A stretch of 51,717 nt of DNA from Gammaproteobacteria bacterium (lineage in GTDB: Bacteria; Pseudomonadota; Gammaproteobacteria; Enterobacterales; GCA-2746155): NCBI GenBank assembly GCA_030589945.1, contig JAUUZN010000008.1, positions 1-51,717 of the forward strand, read 5' to 3'. Positions 42,253-51,717 of this stretch are shown in pieces (positions within the stretch are counted from its first letter, which is position 1; the number at the start of each line of letters is the position of its first letter). Under the pieces are notes generated by a model. The model was given only the letters and a program-made list of their open reading frames with translations, had not been told where the DNA came from and made no database searches. A program made the position numbers and the translations under genes.

Positions 42253-42268
42253 TGGCACAGCTATTGCA
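42253..42268 (+). promoter_or_regulatory. Sigma54 promoter of glnA (TGGCACAGCTATTGCA)
   Basis: Matches TGGCAC-N5-TTGCA, 75 nt upstream of the glnA ATG. Confidence 0.9.
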
Positions 42269-42342
42269 ATTCTATCTGTATTAGCTTTTCTTGTATTAAA
42301 GCATTGTAATTTTAATTGAAACCGCCAACTGGAGAACACATT

Positions 42343-43767
42343 ATGTCTGAACAAAACATGTCTGAAGAAAATTTATTTGATCTGATGAAAGATAAAAAAG
42401 TCCGTTACGTCGACTTAAGATTTACTGACACCAAAGGAAAGGAGCAACATGTCACTATTCCTGCAAAGTTAGTCGATTCAGAAATGCTTGCCGAAGGAAA
42501 AATGTTTGATGGATCATCCATTGAAGGTTGGAAGGGCATTAATGAATCTGACATGGTATTGATGCCCGATGCGTCAACTGCAGTGATCGACCCCTTCTGT
42601 GAAGAAATAACCATGAACCTTCGTTGCGACATTCTTGAACCCACGACAATGGTCGGTTATGAACGTGACCCTCGCTCTGTAGCTCACCGTGCTGAAGAGT
42701 ATTTAAAATCAACCGGTATTGGTGATACAGCGTATTTTGGACCGGAGCCTGAATTCTTTATTTTTGACGATGTGAAATTTGGCAATGAAATGAAAGGTAG
42801 CTTTTATTCTGTTGATTCAGAAGAAGCCGAATGGAACTCCAGTACAAGTTATGAAGCTGGAAACACCGGTCATAGACCTCGGGTTAAAGGCGGCTACTTC
42901 CCAGTGCCTCCCGTTGATTCGTCGCAGGATTTACGTTCAGCCATGTGCTCGACGATGGAAGACATGGGACTGGTTATTGAAGCCCATCACCATGAAGTTG
43001 CCACCTGTGGTCAGAACGAAATTGCTTGTCAGTTTAATACTCTTGTTAAAAAAGCTGATGAGGTTCAAATCTACAAATACGTGGTCCATAACGTAGCTCA
43101 CGCTTATGGCAAAACAGCAACCTTTATGCCTAAGCCTCTTGTTGGTGACAACGGAACAGGCATGCACGTTCATATGTCAATTAGCAAAGATGGCGTCAAC
43201 ACCTTTGCTGGCAACAAGTACGGCGGATTGTCTGAAACTGCACTGTTTTACATTGGTGGAATTATTAAGCATGCCCGTGCATTAAACGCCTTTACCAATG
43301 CATCGACAAATAGCTACAAGCGCCTTGTACCAGGTTTTGAAGCACCTGTAATGCTTGCATATTCAGCCCGTAACCGCTCTGCATCTATTCGAATTCCACA
43401 CGTGAATAGCGAAAGAGGTCGCAGAATTGAGTTACGTTTCCCTGATCCAACAGGCAACCCTTACCTGTCTTTTTCAGCCATGTTAATGGCCGGCCTTGAC
43501 GGTATTGCAAACAAAATTCATCCCGGTGATGCAATGGACAAAGATCTCTATGATCTACCCGCTGAAGAAGCTAAAGGCATTCCAACTGTTTCAAGCTCGT
43601 TCGAAATGGCTCTTGATGCACTTGATGCCGATAGAAGCTTTTTGACCGAAGGTGGTGTGTTTACCGATGACATGATTGATGCCTATATTGATCTAAAACG
43701 TGACGAGGTTGAACGACTCAATATGTCGACTCATCCGATAGAGTTTGATATGTATTATAGTGTGTGA
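42343..43767 (+). CDS. glnA: Glutamine synthetase type I
   Basis: [28 protein letters not shown], adenylylation-loop [15 protein letters not shown]. Confidence 0.97.
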   Translation: MSEQNMSEENLFDLMKDKKVRYVDLRFTDTKGKEQHVTIPAKLVDSEMLAEGKMFDGSSIEGWKGINESDMVLMPDASTAVIDPFCEEITMNLRCDILEPTTMVGYERDPRSVAHRAEEYLKSTGIGDTAYFGPEPEFFIFDDVKFGNEMKGSFYSVDSEEAEWNSSTSYEAGNTGHRPRVKGGYFPVPPVDSSQDLRSAMCSTMEDMGLVIEAHHHEVATCGQNEIACQFNTLVKKADEVQIYKYVVHNVAHAYGKTATFMPKPLVGDNGTGMHVHMSISKDGVNTFAGNKYGGLSETALFYIGGIIKHARALNAFTNASTNSYKRLVPGFEAPVMLAYSARNRSASIRIPHVNSERGRRIELRFPDPTGNPYLSFSAMLMAGLDGIANKIHPGDAMDKDLYDLPAEEAKGIPTVSSSFEMALDALDADRSFLTEGGVFTDDMIDAYIDLKRDEVERLNMSTHPIEFDMYYSV

Positions 43768-43791
43768 TCCTGGCGGTTTCTGCACTGTATA

Positions 43792-43817
43792 GCCCGGCGT
43801 GATGCCGGGCACCTTTT
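43792..43817 (+). terminator. Rho-independent terminator after glnA
   Basis: GCCCGGC-GTGAT-GCCGGGC followed by ACCTTTTTA. Confidence 0.88.
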
Positions 43818-44019
43818 TAAAAGTATTACTGTCATTGCTCTCTTTGTATTGTGAGTACGGATACTAGTTTGTACAAAACCATTCTCTTTCAAAACTCCTT
43901 TTACGTTAACGCTATTTACCTTAAATGAATGTACTTACAAAACAATGAAGGCTAAAGTAGAGGAAGCATGAGTCAATCGAAGAATCGATAGACAGGCTGA
44001 ATAGGGAAAAGGTACAAAC

Positions 44020-44613
44020 ATGAATTCAGTTCTCAAATTATCTATTGTAGTAGCTTTACTCTTTATTCCTCTGTCGGCCAATTCGGGTTTTGCGACCGAA
44101 ACTACGGATAAAGTAGAAAAGACACAGACTGTAGAGAATAAAAAGGCTGTCAGCACAGGTGATAAAATTTATACCTGGGTTGATAACCGTGGTAACCGCA
44201 TATATTCAGACGTACCTCGTGAAGGTGCAGAAGAAATGAAAATTCAAAAGGGCACGGATTTTAAGTCTCCCACAGCACTAAAAAGCACTGTGGACCCAAT
44301 GATAAAGCTTGTCACTAAAGCGAACGTTTATAAAAAGATACAAATAGTTAGTCCTCCAAACGACGCAACAGTTCGTAACAACAACGGCTCTTTTCAAGTT
44401 GCGATCAGTACTAACCCAACTTTAAAATCGGGGGATAAGGTTAGACTTGAAATTGATGGCAGCTCTGTTCCTGAGTCAGGATCTACCATTTTCTCACTTA
44501 ATAATATTAATAGAGGAACACATGTTCTTGTTGCTTCAGTTGTCTCATCGGATGGAAAAGTACTTGTTACCAGTGAAGCGGTCACCATTCATCTGCACAG
44601 AAACTCTCGATAA
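44020..44613 (+). CDS. DUF4124-type exported protein
   Basis: Signal peptide, KIYTWVDNRGNRIYSDVPREGAEEM; located between glnA and glnL. Confidence 0.82.
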   Translation: MNSVLKLSIVVALLFIPLSANSGFATETTDKVEKTQTVENKKAVSTGDKIYTWVDNRGNRIYSDVPREGAEEMKIQKGTDFKSPTALKSTVDPMIKLVTKANVYKKIQIVSPPNDATVRNNNGSFQVAISTNPTLKSGDKVRLEIDGSSVPESGSTIFSLNNINRGTHVLVASVVSSDGKVLVTSEAVTIHLHRNSR

Positions 44614-44633
44614 GGCTGTTAATTTATATGCCT

Positions 44634-44650
44634 TGCACCGTTTTGGTGCA
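44634..44650. promoter_or_regulatory. NtrC-binding site upstream of glnL (TGCACCGTTTTGGTGCA)
   Basis: Perfect TGCACC-N5-GGTGCA dyad, 33 nt upstream of the glnL ATG. Confidence 0.88.
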
Positions 44651-44682
44651 GCACATCATCAAATAAGCTACAATACTAGCTT

Positions 44683-45762
44683 ATGAATAACTCCACATTA
44701 AATACTGATTGGCTCTTTGATCAACTTCTGGTTGCAATACTGGTAGTCAATCGCGATCTAACAGTTGCTTGGTGTAACTCTTCGAGTGAAGAGTTATTGC
44801 GCCAATCAAAACGACAGCTCATCGGTTCCCATTTAAGCGAAGTACTCATAGATAGTGATTTTTCGGTCAAAGCCATAAGTGGTTCACTTCAATCTGGAAA
44901 CCCGTACCATCAACGCAATGCCAATATAACCCTCATCAATCAAGAACAAATTATGGCTGACATTTCGGTCAGCAGCCTTGAAATTGATGACGAACGTAAA
45001 CTACTGGTTGAAATAAGACAGTCTGATTATGATTATAAAATTGGCGTGGACTCCAGTGAATACAGTCAACATATCGCAGCGAGCGCTTTGGTTCGTGGTC
45101 TAGGGCATGAAATTAAAAACCCGCTAGGGGGTTTGAGAGGTGCCGCACAATTGCTCGCCATGGAACTTGATGATGCTGAATTAGAAGAATATACCGAGGT
45201 CATCATCAAGGAAGCTGATCGCTTAAGCAGCCTGGTTGATAGGATGATGGCTCCTAATAAGGTGGGCAAAAGAGAATTCACAAACATACATGAGGTCATT
45301 GAACGAGTACTCAATCTTTTGACCATTGAATCGGGTGATGAACTAAACATTATTCGTGACTATGATCCCAGTTTACCTGAAATCTTTGCCTCAGCGGATC
45401 AGTTGCAACAGGCCATGTTAAATATTGCCCAAAATGCCGTTCAGGCAATGGATGGGAGCGGTACTTTGACCATTAAAACACGTGTAGTCAGGCAGATGCT
45501 TTTAGGTGAAAAAATATGGCGTCTGGTGATGCGGATTGACATTATGGATGATGGCCCAGGGATACCCAAAAATCTTAAAGATAAACTGTTCATGCCGCTG
45601 GTCAGTGGTCGAGCGAATGGCACCGGTCTTGGACTTGGAATAGCACAAAGCTTGATTCAACAGCATGATGGACTGATTGAGTACCTCGACAAAAAACAAC
45701 AAACAACCTTTGCCATTCATTTGCCGATTACCGAGCAATCTAATCAATTCAGGGGAAATTAG
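44683..45762 (+). CDS. glnL: Nitrogen regulation sensor histidine kinase NtrB
   Basis: PAS domain, GLGHEIKNPLGGLRGAAQLL H-box, GTGLGLGIAQSLI. Confidence 0.94.
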   Translation: MNNSTLNTDWLFDQLLVAILVVNRDLTVAWCNSSSEELLRQSKRQLIGSHLSEVLIDSDFSVKAISGSLQSGNPYHQRNANITLINQEQIMADISVSSLEIDDERKLLVEIRQSDYDYKIGVDSSEYSQHIAASALVRGLGHEIKNPLGGLRGAAQLLAMELDDAELEEYTEVIIKEADRLSSLVDRMMAPNKVGKREFTNIHEVIERVLNLLTIESGDELNIIRDYDPSLPEIFASADQLQQAMLNIAQNAVQAMDGSGTLTIKTRVVRQMLLGEKIWRLVMRIDIMDDGPGIPKNLKDKLFMPLVSGRANGTGLGLGIAQSLIQQHDGLIEYLDKKQQTTFAIHLPITEQSNQFRGN

Positions 45763-45765
45763 CCT

Positions 45766-47175
45766 ATGAATCAAGAAAAACTACTCATTATTGATGACGA
45801 TGATTCTATTCGCTGGGTATTGGAAAAAGCCGTAGGTCGTGAAAATATTCAGGCCGTTTCAGTTGAAGGAACCGATGATATTCTAAAACTCATTGAACAA
45901 CATCAACCCGATGCCGTGATTAGTGACATTAGAATGTCTGGACTCGATGGATTAGCAATATTAGAGCAGCTACAAGAAAATCACCCACGTTTACCGGTGA
46001 TTATCATGACCGCACATTCTGATCTCGATACCGCTGTTGCAGCTTTTAAAGGCGGCGCCTTTGAATATTTGCCAAAACCTTTTGACATAAAAGAGGCCAT
46101 AACGGTTATACGGCGCGCCATTAACCAAGGCAAAAAAGACAACAGGCAGACCATTAAAAAAATAACCAAGGTGACAGAGCTCATTGGTGAAGCCCCCGCT
46201 ATGCAGCAATTGTTTAGGGCTTTAGGACGATTGTCTCGCTCAGAAGCAACAGTGTTGATTAATGGTGAGTCTGGCACAGGTAAAGAGCTCGTAGCCAAAG
46301 CGTTGCACCGGTATAGTCAACGCTCTAAACAGCCCTTTATTGCATTGAATATGGCTGCCATTCCTAAGGAGTTGGTCGAAAGCGAACTCTTTGGGCATGA
46401 AAAGGGTGCGTTTACAGGGGCGAACAAACAACATAGTGGAAAATTCGAACAGGCGAATGGCGGCACACTTTTTCTTGATGAAATTGGAGATATGCCATTA
46501 GAGATTCAAACTCGATTGTTACGTGTTTTAGCCGATGGTGAGTTTTATCGCATAGGAGGCCATCATTCGGTCAAGGTCGACGTTAGGGTGGTCGCAGCTA
46601 CTCATCAAAATTTAGTCAGCCAAGTTGAAGAAGGGATCTTTAGAGAAGATCTTTATCATCGACTCAACGTTATTAAGCTACAACTGCCTAGACTCGCTGA
46701 TAGGATTGTTGATTTACCCATTCTTGCAGAACATTTTCTACAGGAAGCGGCGAAAGAACTGGGCGTTTCAAGAAAAATACTTATGCCAGACACCATTGAA
46801 TTTATGTCAAATTTAGATTGGCCGGGCAATATTCGACAACTTGAAAATGTCTGCCGTTGGTTGACGGTTATGGCTAGTGGCAACGAGATTCATCGGCTCG
46901 ACTTACCCGATGATCTACAAACGCGCACCAATAAAACGCCGAGCAGTGACTGGCAACAGCTTTTCAGACAATGGATAAGGGTAAAGCTGCATGAAGGCGA
47001 AACGGATATTGCTCAGGATGCGCAAACCTGTGTTGATAAAATACTGATTGATGAAGCATTACTAGCAACTCACGGACACAAACAAAAAGCCGCCAAGCAG
47101 TTAGGTTGGGGCCGTAATACATTGTCTAGAAAACAAAGTGAGCACTTACATCAAAAAAGAAAGAGTAAACATTAA
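45766..47175 (+). CDS. glnG: Nitrogen regulation response regulator NtrC
   Basis: Receiver domain, [29 protein letters not shown]-terminal HTH. Confidence 0.95.
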   Translation: MNQEKLLIIDDDDSIRWVLEKAVGRENIQAVSVEGTDDILKLIEQHQPDAVISDIRMSGLDGLAILEQLQENHPRLPVIIMTAHSDLDTAVAAFKGGAFEYLPKPFDIKEAITVIRRAINQGKKDNRQTIKKITKVTELIGEAPAMQQLFRALGRLSRSEATVLINGESGTGKELVAKALHRYSQRSKQPFIALNMAAIPKELVESELFGHEKGAFTGANKQHSGKFEQANGGTLFLDEIGDMPLEIQTRLLRVLADGEFYRIGGHHSVKVDVRVVAATHQNLVSQVEEGIFREDLYHRLNVIKLQLPRLADRIVDLPILAEHFLQEAAKELGVSRKILMPDTIEFMSNLDWPGNIRQLENVCRWLTVMASGNEIHRLDLPDDLQTRTNKTPSSDWQQLFRQWIRVKLHEGETDIAQDAQTCVDKILIDEALLATHGHKQKAAKQLGWGRNTLSRKQSEHLHQKRKSKH

Positions 47176-47642
47176 TGTTGCACATTGCACTCTTTGAACC
47201 CGAAATTCCACCCAATACAGGGAACATCATTCGACTTGCTGCGAATACAGGGATTCAGCTGCATTTAATTAAACCTCTTGGCTTTGAATTAGACGATAAA
47301 CGACTACAACGTGCCGGTCTTGATTATCATGAATTCGCAAACTTAAAGCTTTATGATAGTTTTGAGGATCTGCTGAGCGAACATTCTACTAAGCGGATTT
47401 TTGCGATAACTTCTAAGGGGACAAAACATTATCATCAGGTCGAGTATCAGGATGAGGATATGTTTTTGTTTGGACCCGAAACACGTGGCTTGCCTCAAAG
47501 TATTAGAGATGGGTTAGGTGAAGATCTTTGTTTAAGATTACCCATGTTAAAAAATAGTCGCTCACTGAATTTATCGAATGCCGTTTCAATAATCGTTTAT
47601 GAAGCTTGGCGACAAATTGGATTTTTGGGTGCTGACTTATAA
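47175..47642 (+). CDS. trmL: tRNA (cytidine/uridine-2'-O)-methyltransferase TrmL
   Basis: [42 protein letters not shown]. Confidence 0.93.
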   Translation: MLHIALFEPEIPPNTGNIIRLAANTGIQLHLIKPLGFELDDKRLQRAGLDYHEFANLKLYDSFEDLLSEHSTKRIFAITSKGTKHYHQVEYQDEDMFLFGPETRGLPQSIRDGLGEDLCLRLPMLKNSRSLNLSNAVSIIVYEAWRQIGFLGADL

Positions 47643-47674
47643 AGGCTTCTTTATAAAGAAAAGAATAGAGAGCC

Positions 47675-48688
47675 CTAGTCTTCGAATTTTATATCACGAG
47701 TTAGTAGTTGATGTGCCGCAACTTGAGGACTGACATTTTCATAAAGGATGCTGTAGATTGCATCACATATTGGTACTTCGACAGATTTTTCAATGGCTAA
47801 ATTATGGACTTCACGCGCATTTCGAACCGCTTCAACAACCTGCCCAATTTCAGCTTCAGCCTGCTTTAGATCTTGGCCCTTGCCAATGGCGATACCAAAA
47901 CGACGGTTTCTAGACTGATTGTCTGTACAGGTTAATACCAGATCACCCAAACCAGCCATGCCCCTAAAGGTTTTTTCTTGTCCACCCATTGCCACGCCAA
48001 GGCGTGTAAGCTCAACTAATCCTCGAGTGATTAGCGCGGTCCTAGCATTAGCACCAAAACCCATACCATCGGCCATTCCGGCTCCGACTGCAATAACATT
48101 TTTTACAGCGCCACCCAGTTGAACCCCAATTAAATCATCGCTGCCATAAACCCTAAAGCGATCATTTTTCATGCGAGCCACCAGATCATTAAAGAACTGT
48201 TGATCATGTGAAGCGATGGTCGTTGCTGTTGGCAGATTATTGGCTACTTCTTTGGCGAAATTGGGACCCGACAAAACAGCCAGAGAAATATCGTCACCCA
48301 TGATTTCAGTTGCAACATTGATGAGCAGATTACCCGTGTCAGGGTCGAGACCTTTGCAGGCAGAAATGATGCGGGTATGTTGATGACAAAAAGGTTTGAT
48401 CTGCGTCAGCAGAGGCCTAAATGCGTGACTCGGCACGACGATTAGAATATCGAGCACACCTTCAAGAACTTCTTCTAGGTCAGTATAGACACTTAAATTT
48501 TCAGGAAATTGTATTCCTGGAAGGTATTTATTATTGGCAGAGTCTTGTTGCATTTGAGCAACATGATTGGAATCACGAGCCCAAAGTCTAGTTTCATTAC
48601 CATTTCTAGCAAGAAGAATAGCAAGAGCTGTACCCCAGGACCCGGCCCCGAATACAGCTATTGGCGTAGATTTATTAGCGTCGCTCAT
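47675..48688 (-). CDS. gpsA: Glycerol-3-phosphate dehydrogenase [NAD(P)+]
   Basis: AVFGAGSWGTALAILLARNG, VLSGPNFAKEVA, GMAGLGDLVLTCT. Confidence 0.96.
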   Translation of the reverse strand: MSDANKSTPIAVFGAGSWGTALAILLARNGNETRLWARDSNHVAQMQQDSANNKYLPGIQFPENLSVYTDLEEVLEGVLDILIVVPSHAFRPLLTQIKPFCHQHTRIISACKGLDPDTGNLLINVATEIMGDDISLAVLSGPNFAKEVANNLPTATTIASHDQQFFNDLVARMKNDRFRVYGSDDLIGVQLGGAVKNVIAVGAGMADGMGFGANARTALITRGLVELTRLGVAMGGQEKTFRGMAGLGDLVLTCTDNQSRNRRFGIAIGKGQDLKQAEAEIGQVVEAVRNAREVHNLAIEKSVEVPICDAIYSILYENVSPQVAAHQLLTRDIKFED

Positions 48689-48741
48689 TAATTTTAAAGC
48701 TTATCCTTGAACTACTGTTAATTAGTAGTCCAATGATAGCA

Positions 48742-49272
48742 TTAATGAGTGTTTTGCGACTCTGGGTTTGAATCTGGGCTAGATTCAGCGCCTTCTTCTG
48801 CTAAAGTTTCTCGTCGCTCTTCTTGAGCTTGGTACAGCTGCTCAAAATTAATGTGGGCTAGTAACAACTGAGGGAAACCACCGTTAATGATGAGATCTGA
48901 AATTGTCTGACGTGCATATGGGAATAAAATTGACGGACAAAAACTACCCAAAGTATGGCGTTTCGCTGCATCTTCCATGTTTTGAACAAGGAAAACACCA
49001 CATTGCTTTACTTCAGCAAGAAATAATACGGTGTCTTCATCTTTTGCAGTGACCGTGACGTTAAGAACAACTTCGTAGGAATCGTCCTTTACGTGTCGGT
49101 TTATAGTGTTGAGTTCAAGGTTTATGTTTGGCTTGTAACTACCTTCATAGGCAAAAGACTCAGGAGCTCCAGGAGCTTCAAATGATAAATCTTTGATATA
49201 AATTTTTTGCATTGAAAACGCAACTTCGTTTGCATTTCCATTGGCGTTTTCGTCAATTGTATTCTCAGTCAT
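48742..49272 (-). CDS. secB: Protein-export chaperone SecB
   Basis: QKIYIKDLSFEAPGAPESF, FPYARQTISDLIINGGFPQLLLAHINFEQLY. Confidence 0.95.
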   Translation of the reverse strand: MTENTIDENANGNANEVAFSMQKIYIKDLSFEAPGAPESFAYEGSYKPNINLELNTINRHVKDDSYEVVLNVTVTAKDEDTVLFLAEVKQCGVFLVQNMEDAAKRHTLGSFCPSILFPYARQTISDLIINGGFPQLLLAHINFEQLYQAQEERRETLAEEGAESSPDSNPESQNTH

Positions 49273-49323
49273 AATAATCTCTTCTTGGTTTTATTAATTT
49301 TTGTTTATTAGTTCGATGTATTG

Positions 49324-49620
49324 TTAGTTAGATTGCGATGAAGCTTGTTGATTTGGGTCAAGTTTATTGGACTCTAGCATATCATCTAAAAGCCCTTTGT
49401 GCTCCAAAGCGTAAAGCTCATTACATCCACCGATAGCCTGTTCATTAATAATGATTTGGGGAACCGTATAACCACCGGTTATTTCGATCATTACTTTTCG
49501 CTTTTCAAAGGAAAAATCGATAGCAATTTCTTCGTAATTGACACCTTTGCTGTCGAGCAAATCTTTCGCACGATAACAAAATCCACAGGTTTGTTTTGTA
49601 TAGATAATAACGCTATTCAT
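49324..49620 (-). CDS. grxC: Glutaredoxin 3
   Basis: VIIYTKQTCGFCYRAKDLL; secB synteny (active site CGFC). Confidence 0.93.
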   Translation of the reverse strand: MNSVIIYTKQTCGFCYRAKDLLDSKGVNYEEIAIDFSFEKRKVMIEITGGYTVPQIIINEQAIGGCNELYALEHKGLLDDMLESNKLDPNQQASSQSN

Positions 49621-49670
49621 TATTTAACTTATTCTTAAATTTAATTCTTTACACTAATGTTTTAAACTAG

Positions 49671-50087
49671 TTATGGCTTGCTCAAAGGCAAGTTATCATT
49701 AGTCCAACTTAGTATTCCACCATGCATCCTTGAAATTTCTTGGATGCCCAATTTTCGCATTTGCTGAGCCGCACCTGAAGAATGTAGCCCGCTTGCGTCA
49801 ACGAGAATAATGGGGCGTTGTTGGTATTTTTCAAGCTCTTTAAGTGAATCTTTAATATTAGCGACTGGAATATTAATGGAACCCAGTAGATGGCCCTTGC
49901 TAAAATCGGCCTTCGGTCTTATGTCTACTATGACTGCTTTGTCACGATTCATCATGGTAGTAACCTGTTGCGTTCCTATTGCTTTACTCGCTGTACTGTT
50001 AAAGCTAACCATTAACAATGTCACTAAAGCAAACCATGCTCCGGCTAACATCCAATTGTTGGTTACAAATTCTACTATTTGATCCAT
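49671..50087 (-). CDS. Membrane-anchored rhodanese-like protein (YibN-like)
   Basis: N-terminal TM, VIVDIRPKADFSKGHLLGSINIPV, HGGILSWTNDNLPL. Confidence 0.88.
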   Translation of the reverse strand: MDQIVEFVTNNWMLAGAWFALVTLLMVSFNSTASKAIGTQQVTTMMNRDKAVIVDIRPKADFSKGHLLGSINIPVANIKDSLKELEKYQQRPIILVDASGLHSSGAAQQMRKLGIQEISRMHGGILSWTNDNLPLSKP

Positions 50088-50266
50088 TGATTCTTTCTCA
50101 CTTGCTATAGGTCATACAAGATAGTCTTGTTGATTGGCACGTTTATTTTTAACTGTGCAGAAAACGCGCAATTATACACACCTGAAGGGTAAACAGAAAA
50201 GGTTATTGTCGCTTAATCCCAATGTTTCACCAGTAAAAGCAACTAATTGACTAAAATAGGCAAGTT

Positions 50267-51250
50267 TTAATCTATGGGACTTTGAACGGCCCGGCCACCG
50301 CGATTTAAAACATGCGTATAAATTTCTGTCGTTCGTATATCGGTATGACCTAATAGCTCTTGAATGGTTCGCAGATCGTAACCGCTTTCTAAAAGGCGAG
50401 TAGCAAAACTATGTCTAAAAGTGTGGCTGCTAGCCTGCTTGAGGATTGCTGATTTTTTTATTGCAAAACGTATGCTTTTTTGAAGAATTGACTCATGAAC
50501 ATGGTGCCGCCGGAGTTTATTAGATGTTGGATCTAACGCAGGTTTTACCGCAGGAAATAAGTAGGCCCAATGCAATGAATGAGCCGCGGATGGGTACTTT
50601 CTATTTAAAGCATTCGGTAACCACGCCTCAGCACAACCTAATTCAGTATCGTATTGATGTAAGGCTCGAACATTCTTAATTTGAGACTTTAGATCTTCTG
50701 TGAGGGTGATTGGTAGTAACGTATGGCGATCTTTGTTTCCTTTGCCTCCACGAATAAGGATTTCGTTGAGACCAAAGTCGATATCTTTAACTCTTAGTCG
50801 ACAACATTCCATAAGACGTAACCCTGCTCCGTACATGATTTTAGACATTAACTGATGTGTAGAATTTTTAATAATACTAATAACAAATAAAGCTTCGTCA
50901 TGTGTAAAAACAACTGGTGGTTTTTTACGAAACTTCGGGCGTTTGAAGTTTAATTTACCCAAATCTTTCTCGAGAAAACGATGATATAAAAACACTAAAG
51001 CATTTAGTGCAATGGCCTGAGTATGAGGAGAAACTTTTCTACTAATTGCGAGATAGCTTAGATAATCATCTACATCAACAGCACCCATTTGAGAAGGATG
51101 CTTACGATTATGAAAGCGAATGTAATTTAAAATCCAATAAAGGTATGTTTTTTCAGTGCTATAAGACAAATGTTTAATTCGCATACAATGCCGGAGTTGA
51201 TCGACAAGACGAATAGGATTGTCACTGATTGGTAGCGGTATATCGTCCAT
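50267..51250 (-). CDS. intI: Integron integrase IntI (chromosomal integron)
   Basis: Tyrosine recombinase residues (GLRLMECCRLRVKDID, HTFRHSFATRLLESGYDLRTIQELLGHTDIRTTEIYTHVLNRGG) plus the IntI-specific extra segment (NRKYPSAAHSLHWAYLFPA...RRHHVHESILQKSIRFAIKKS). Confidence 0.95.
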   Translation of the reverse strand: MDDIPLPISDNPIRLVDQLRHCMRIKHLSYSTEKTYLYWILNYIRFHNRKHPSQMGAVDVDDYLSYLAISRKVSPHTQAIALNALVFLYHRFLEKDLGKLNFKRPKFRKKPPVVFTHDEALFVISIIKNSTHQLMSKIMYGAGLRLMECCRLRVKDIDFGLNEILIRGGKGNKDRHTLLPITLTEDLKSQIKNVRALHQYDTELGCAEAWLPNALNRKYPSAAHSLHWAYLFPAVKPALDPTSNKLRRHHVHESILQKSIRFAIKKSAILKQASSHTFRHSFATRLLESGYDLRTIQELLGHTDIRTTEIYTHVLNRGGRAVQSPID

Positions 51251-51469
51251 GATTCAATAGTTCGGGTTTATCAATATGAACCATTAAAGTAAACGATTAC
51301 CCATTCAACAGATATAGGGCGAATCAGCTTTAGTACTGAGCAATTGCTGTAGATGTGCGTACGAAAGAAACCAAGTCCCCTGACAGTAATGCATTCCAAA
51401 GACTAAAGACAAAATACGTCGCACTATAAATACATGGCACAAGCTCTAGTTCTACAATCATTGATTTCA

Positions 51470-51498
51470 TAGACAAGCCCTATGTCTTTGAATAGAAT
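51470..51498 (+). promoter_or_regulatory. Candidate cassette promoter Pc (TAGACA-N17-TAGAAT)
   Basis: 5/6 matches to both -35 and -10 with a 17-bp spacer, pointing toward the cassette. Confidence 0.5.
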
Positions 51499-51539
51499 GT
51501 AGAAAAGGAAGAGTTATACCGACACCCAAAGGAATATAC

Positions 51540-51596
51540 ATGTCAAATGCTAGCAACCCACAAATATTAACCATTCGCCGTAGAATCAGCTGTTAG
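51540..51596 (+). CDS. Putative attI-embedded short ORF (18 aa, MSNASNPQILTIRRRISC)
   Basis: AAAGGAA Shine-Dalgarno 6-7 nt upstream; stop TAG lies within the GTTAGGG core. Confidence 0.5.
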   Translation: MSNASNPQILTIRRRISC

Positions 51597-51598
51597 GG
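51592..51598 (+). other. Putative attI crossover core GTTAGGG
   Basis: Matches GTTRRR of the integron core site (last base G instead of Y), about 340 nt from the intI start on the expected side. Confidence 0.55.
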
Positions 51599-51609
51599 TC
51601 TTTCCAAAT

Positions 51610-51717
51610 ATGAACTACGATGAACAATTTAGAGAGTGGCAAGATTGGCCGGAATGTAAAGCATCAGTAAGTGAATTCAGTGAAGATCTGGAAATTGTCC
51701 ATTTTTACCGAGAGAAA
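51610..51717 (+). CDS. First integron cassette ORF, partial (MNYDEQFREWQDWPECKASVSEFSEDLEIVHFYREK...)
   Basis: ATG 11 nt after the putative core, open for 36 codons to the window edge. Confidence 0.6.
   Translation, partial: MNYDEQFREWQDWPECKASVSEFSEDLEIVHFYREK

Noticed and set aside
49671-50087. Rhodanese-like protein without an obvious active-site Cys (VDASGLHSSGAA) as a novelty
   Set aside because: YibN-type proteins with similar loops are, as I recall, common; not remarkable without alignment.
51251-51590. LexA (SOS) box controlling intI
   Set aside because: No convincing CTGT-N8-ACAG match found by eye upstream of intI.
1-51717. tRNA or rRNA genes, prophage or IS elements with terminal repeats
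   Set aside because: None recognised by eye; only the RAYT-like gene and intI are related to mobile elements.

Overview
This 51.7 kb window looks like core chromosome of a moderately AT-rich gammaproteobacterium (inferred from gene content and synteny). In order it holds: thrB (partial)/thrA with an attenuator-like leader; a His/Arg/Tyr-rich secreted protein; two cation diffusion facilitators and a tandem FKBP PPIase; a VanZ-like protein and a CBS-GGDEF protein; a gcvT-H-PA-PB glycine cleavage operon; two Ubi FAD hydroxylases with pepP and ygfB; a TIGR02449-like gene, zapA, 6S RNA, fau, rpiA and serA; a tkt-gap-pgk-fba operon; kynU, radA, and a coupled hypothetical plus M14 carypeptidase pair (M14 carboxypeptidase); dam, bioC, comF, MATE, srkA-like and rsmE; glnA, a DUF4124-type gene, glnL and glnG; trmL; and gpsA-secB-grxC-yibN. 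The right edge is the start of a chromosomal integron: intI on the minus strand, a putative attI, and a first-cassette ORF cut by the window end. Main signals for follow-up: (1) the attI region carries a candidate Pc promoter and an 18-codon ORF with a good Shine-Dalgarno whose stop codon lies inside the GTTAGG crossover core; (2) two copies of a palindromic element with conserved core and locus-specific arms, one beside a Y1_Tnp/RAYT-like gene that appears to lack its catalytic residues, the other with nested 32-bp and 18-bp arms; (3) a thr attenuator with Ile/Thr-containing leader peptide and a possible antiterminator pairing; (4) sigma54/NtrC sites at glnA and glnLG; (5) a GlyGly-CTERM-like tail on the M14 peptidase; (6) short tandem duplications immediately after several stop codons. 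No searches were run; names rest on motif and synteny recognition.
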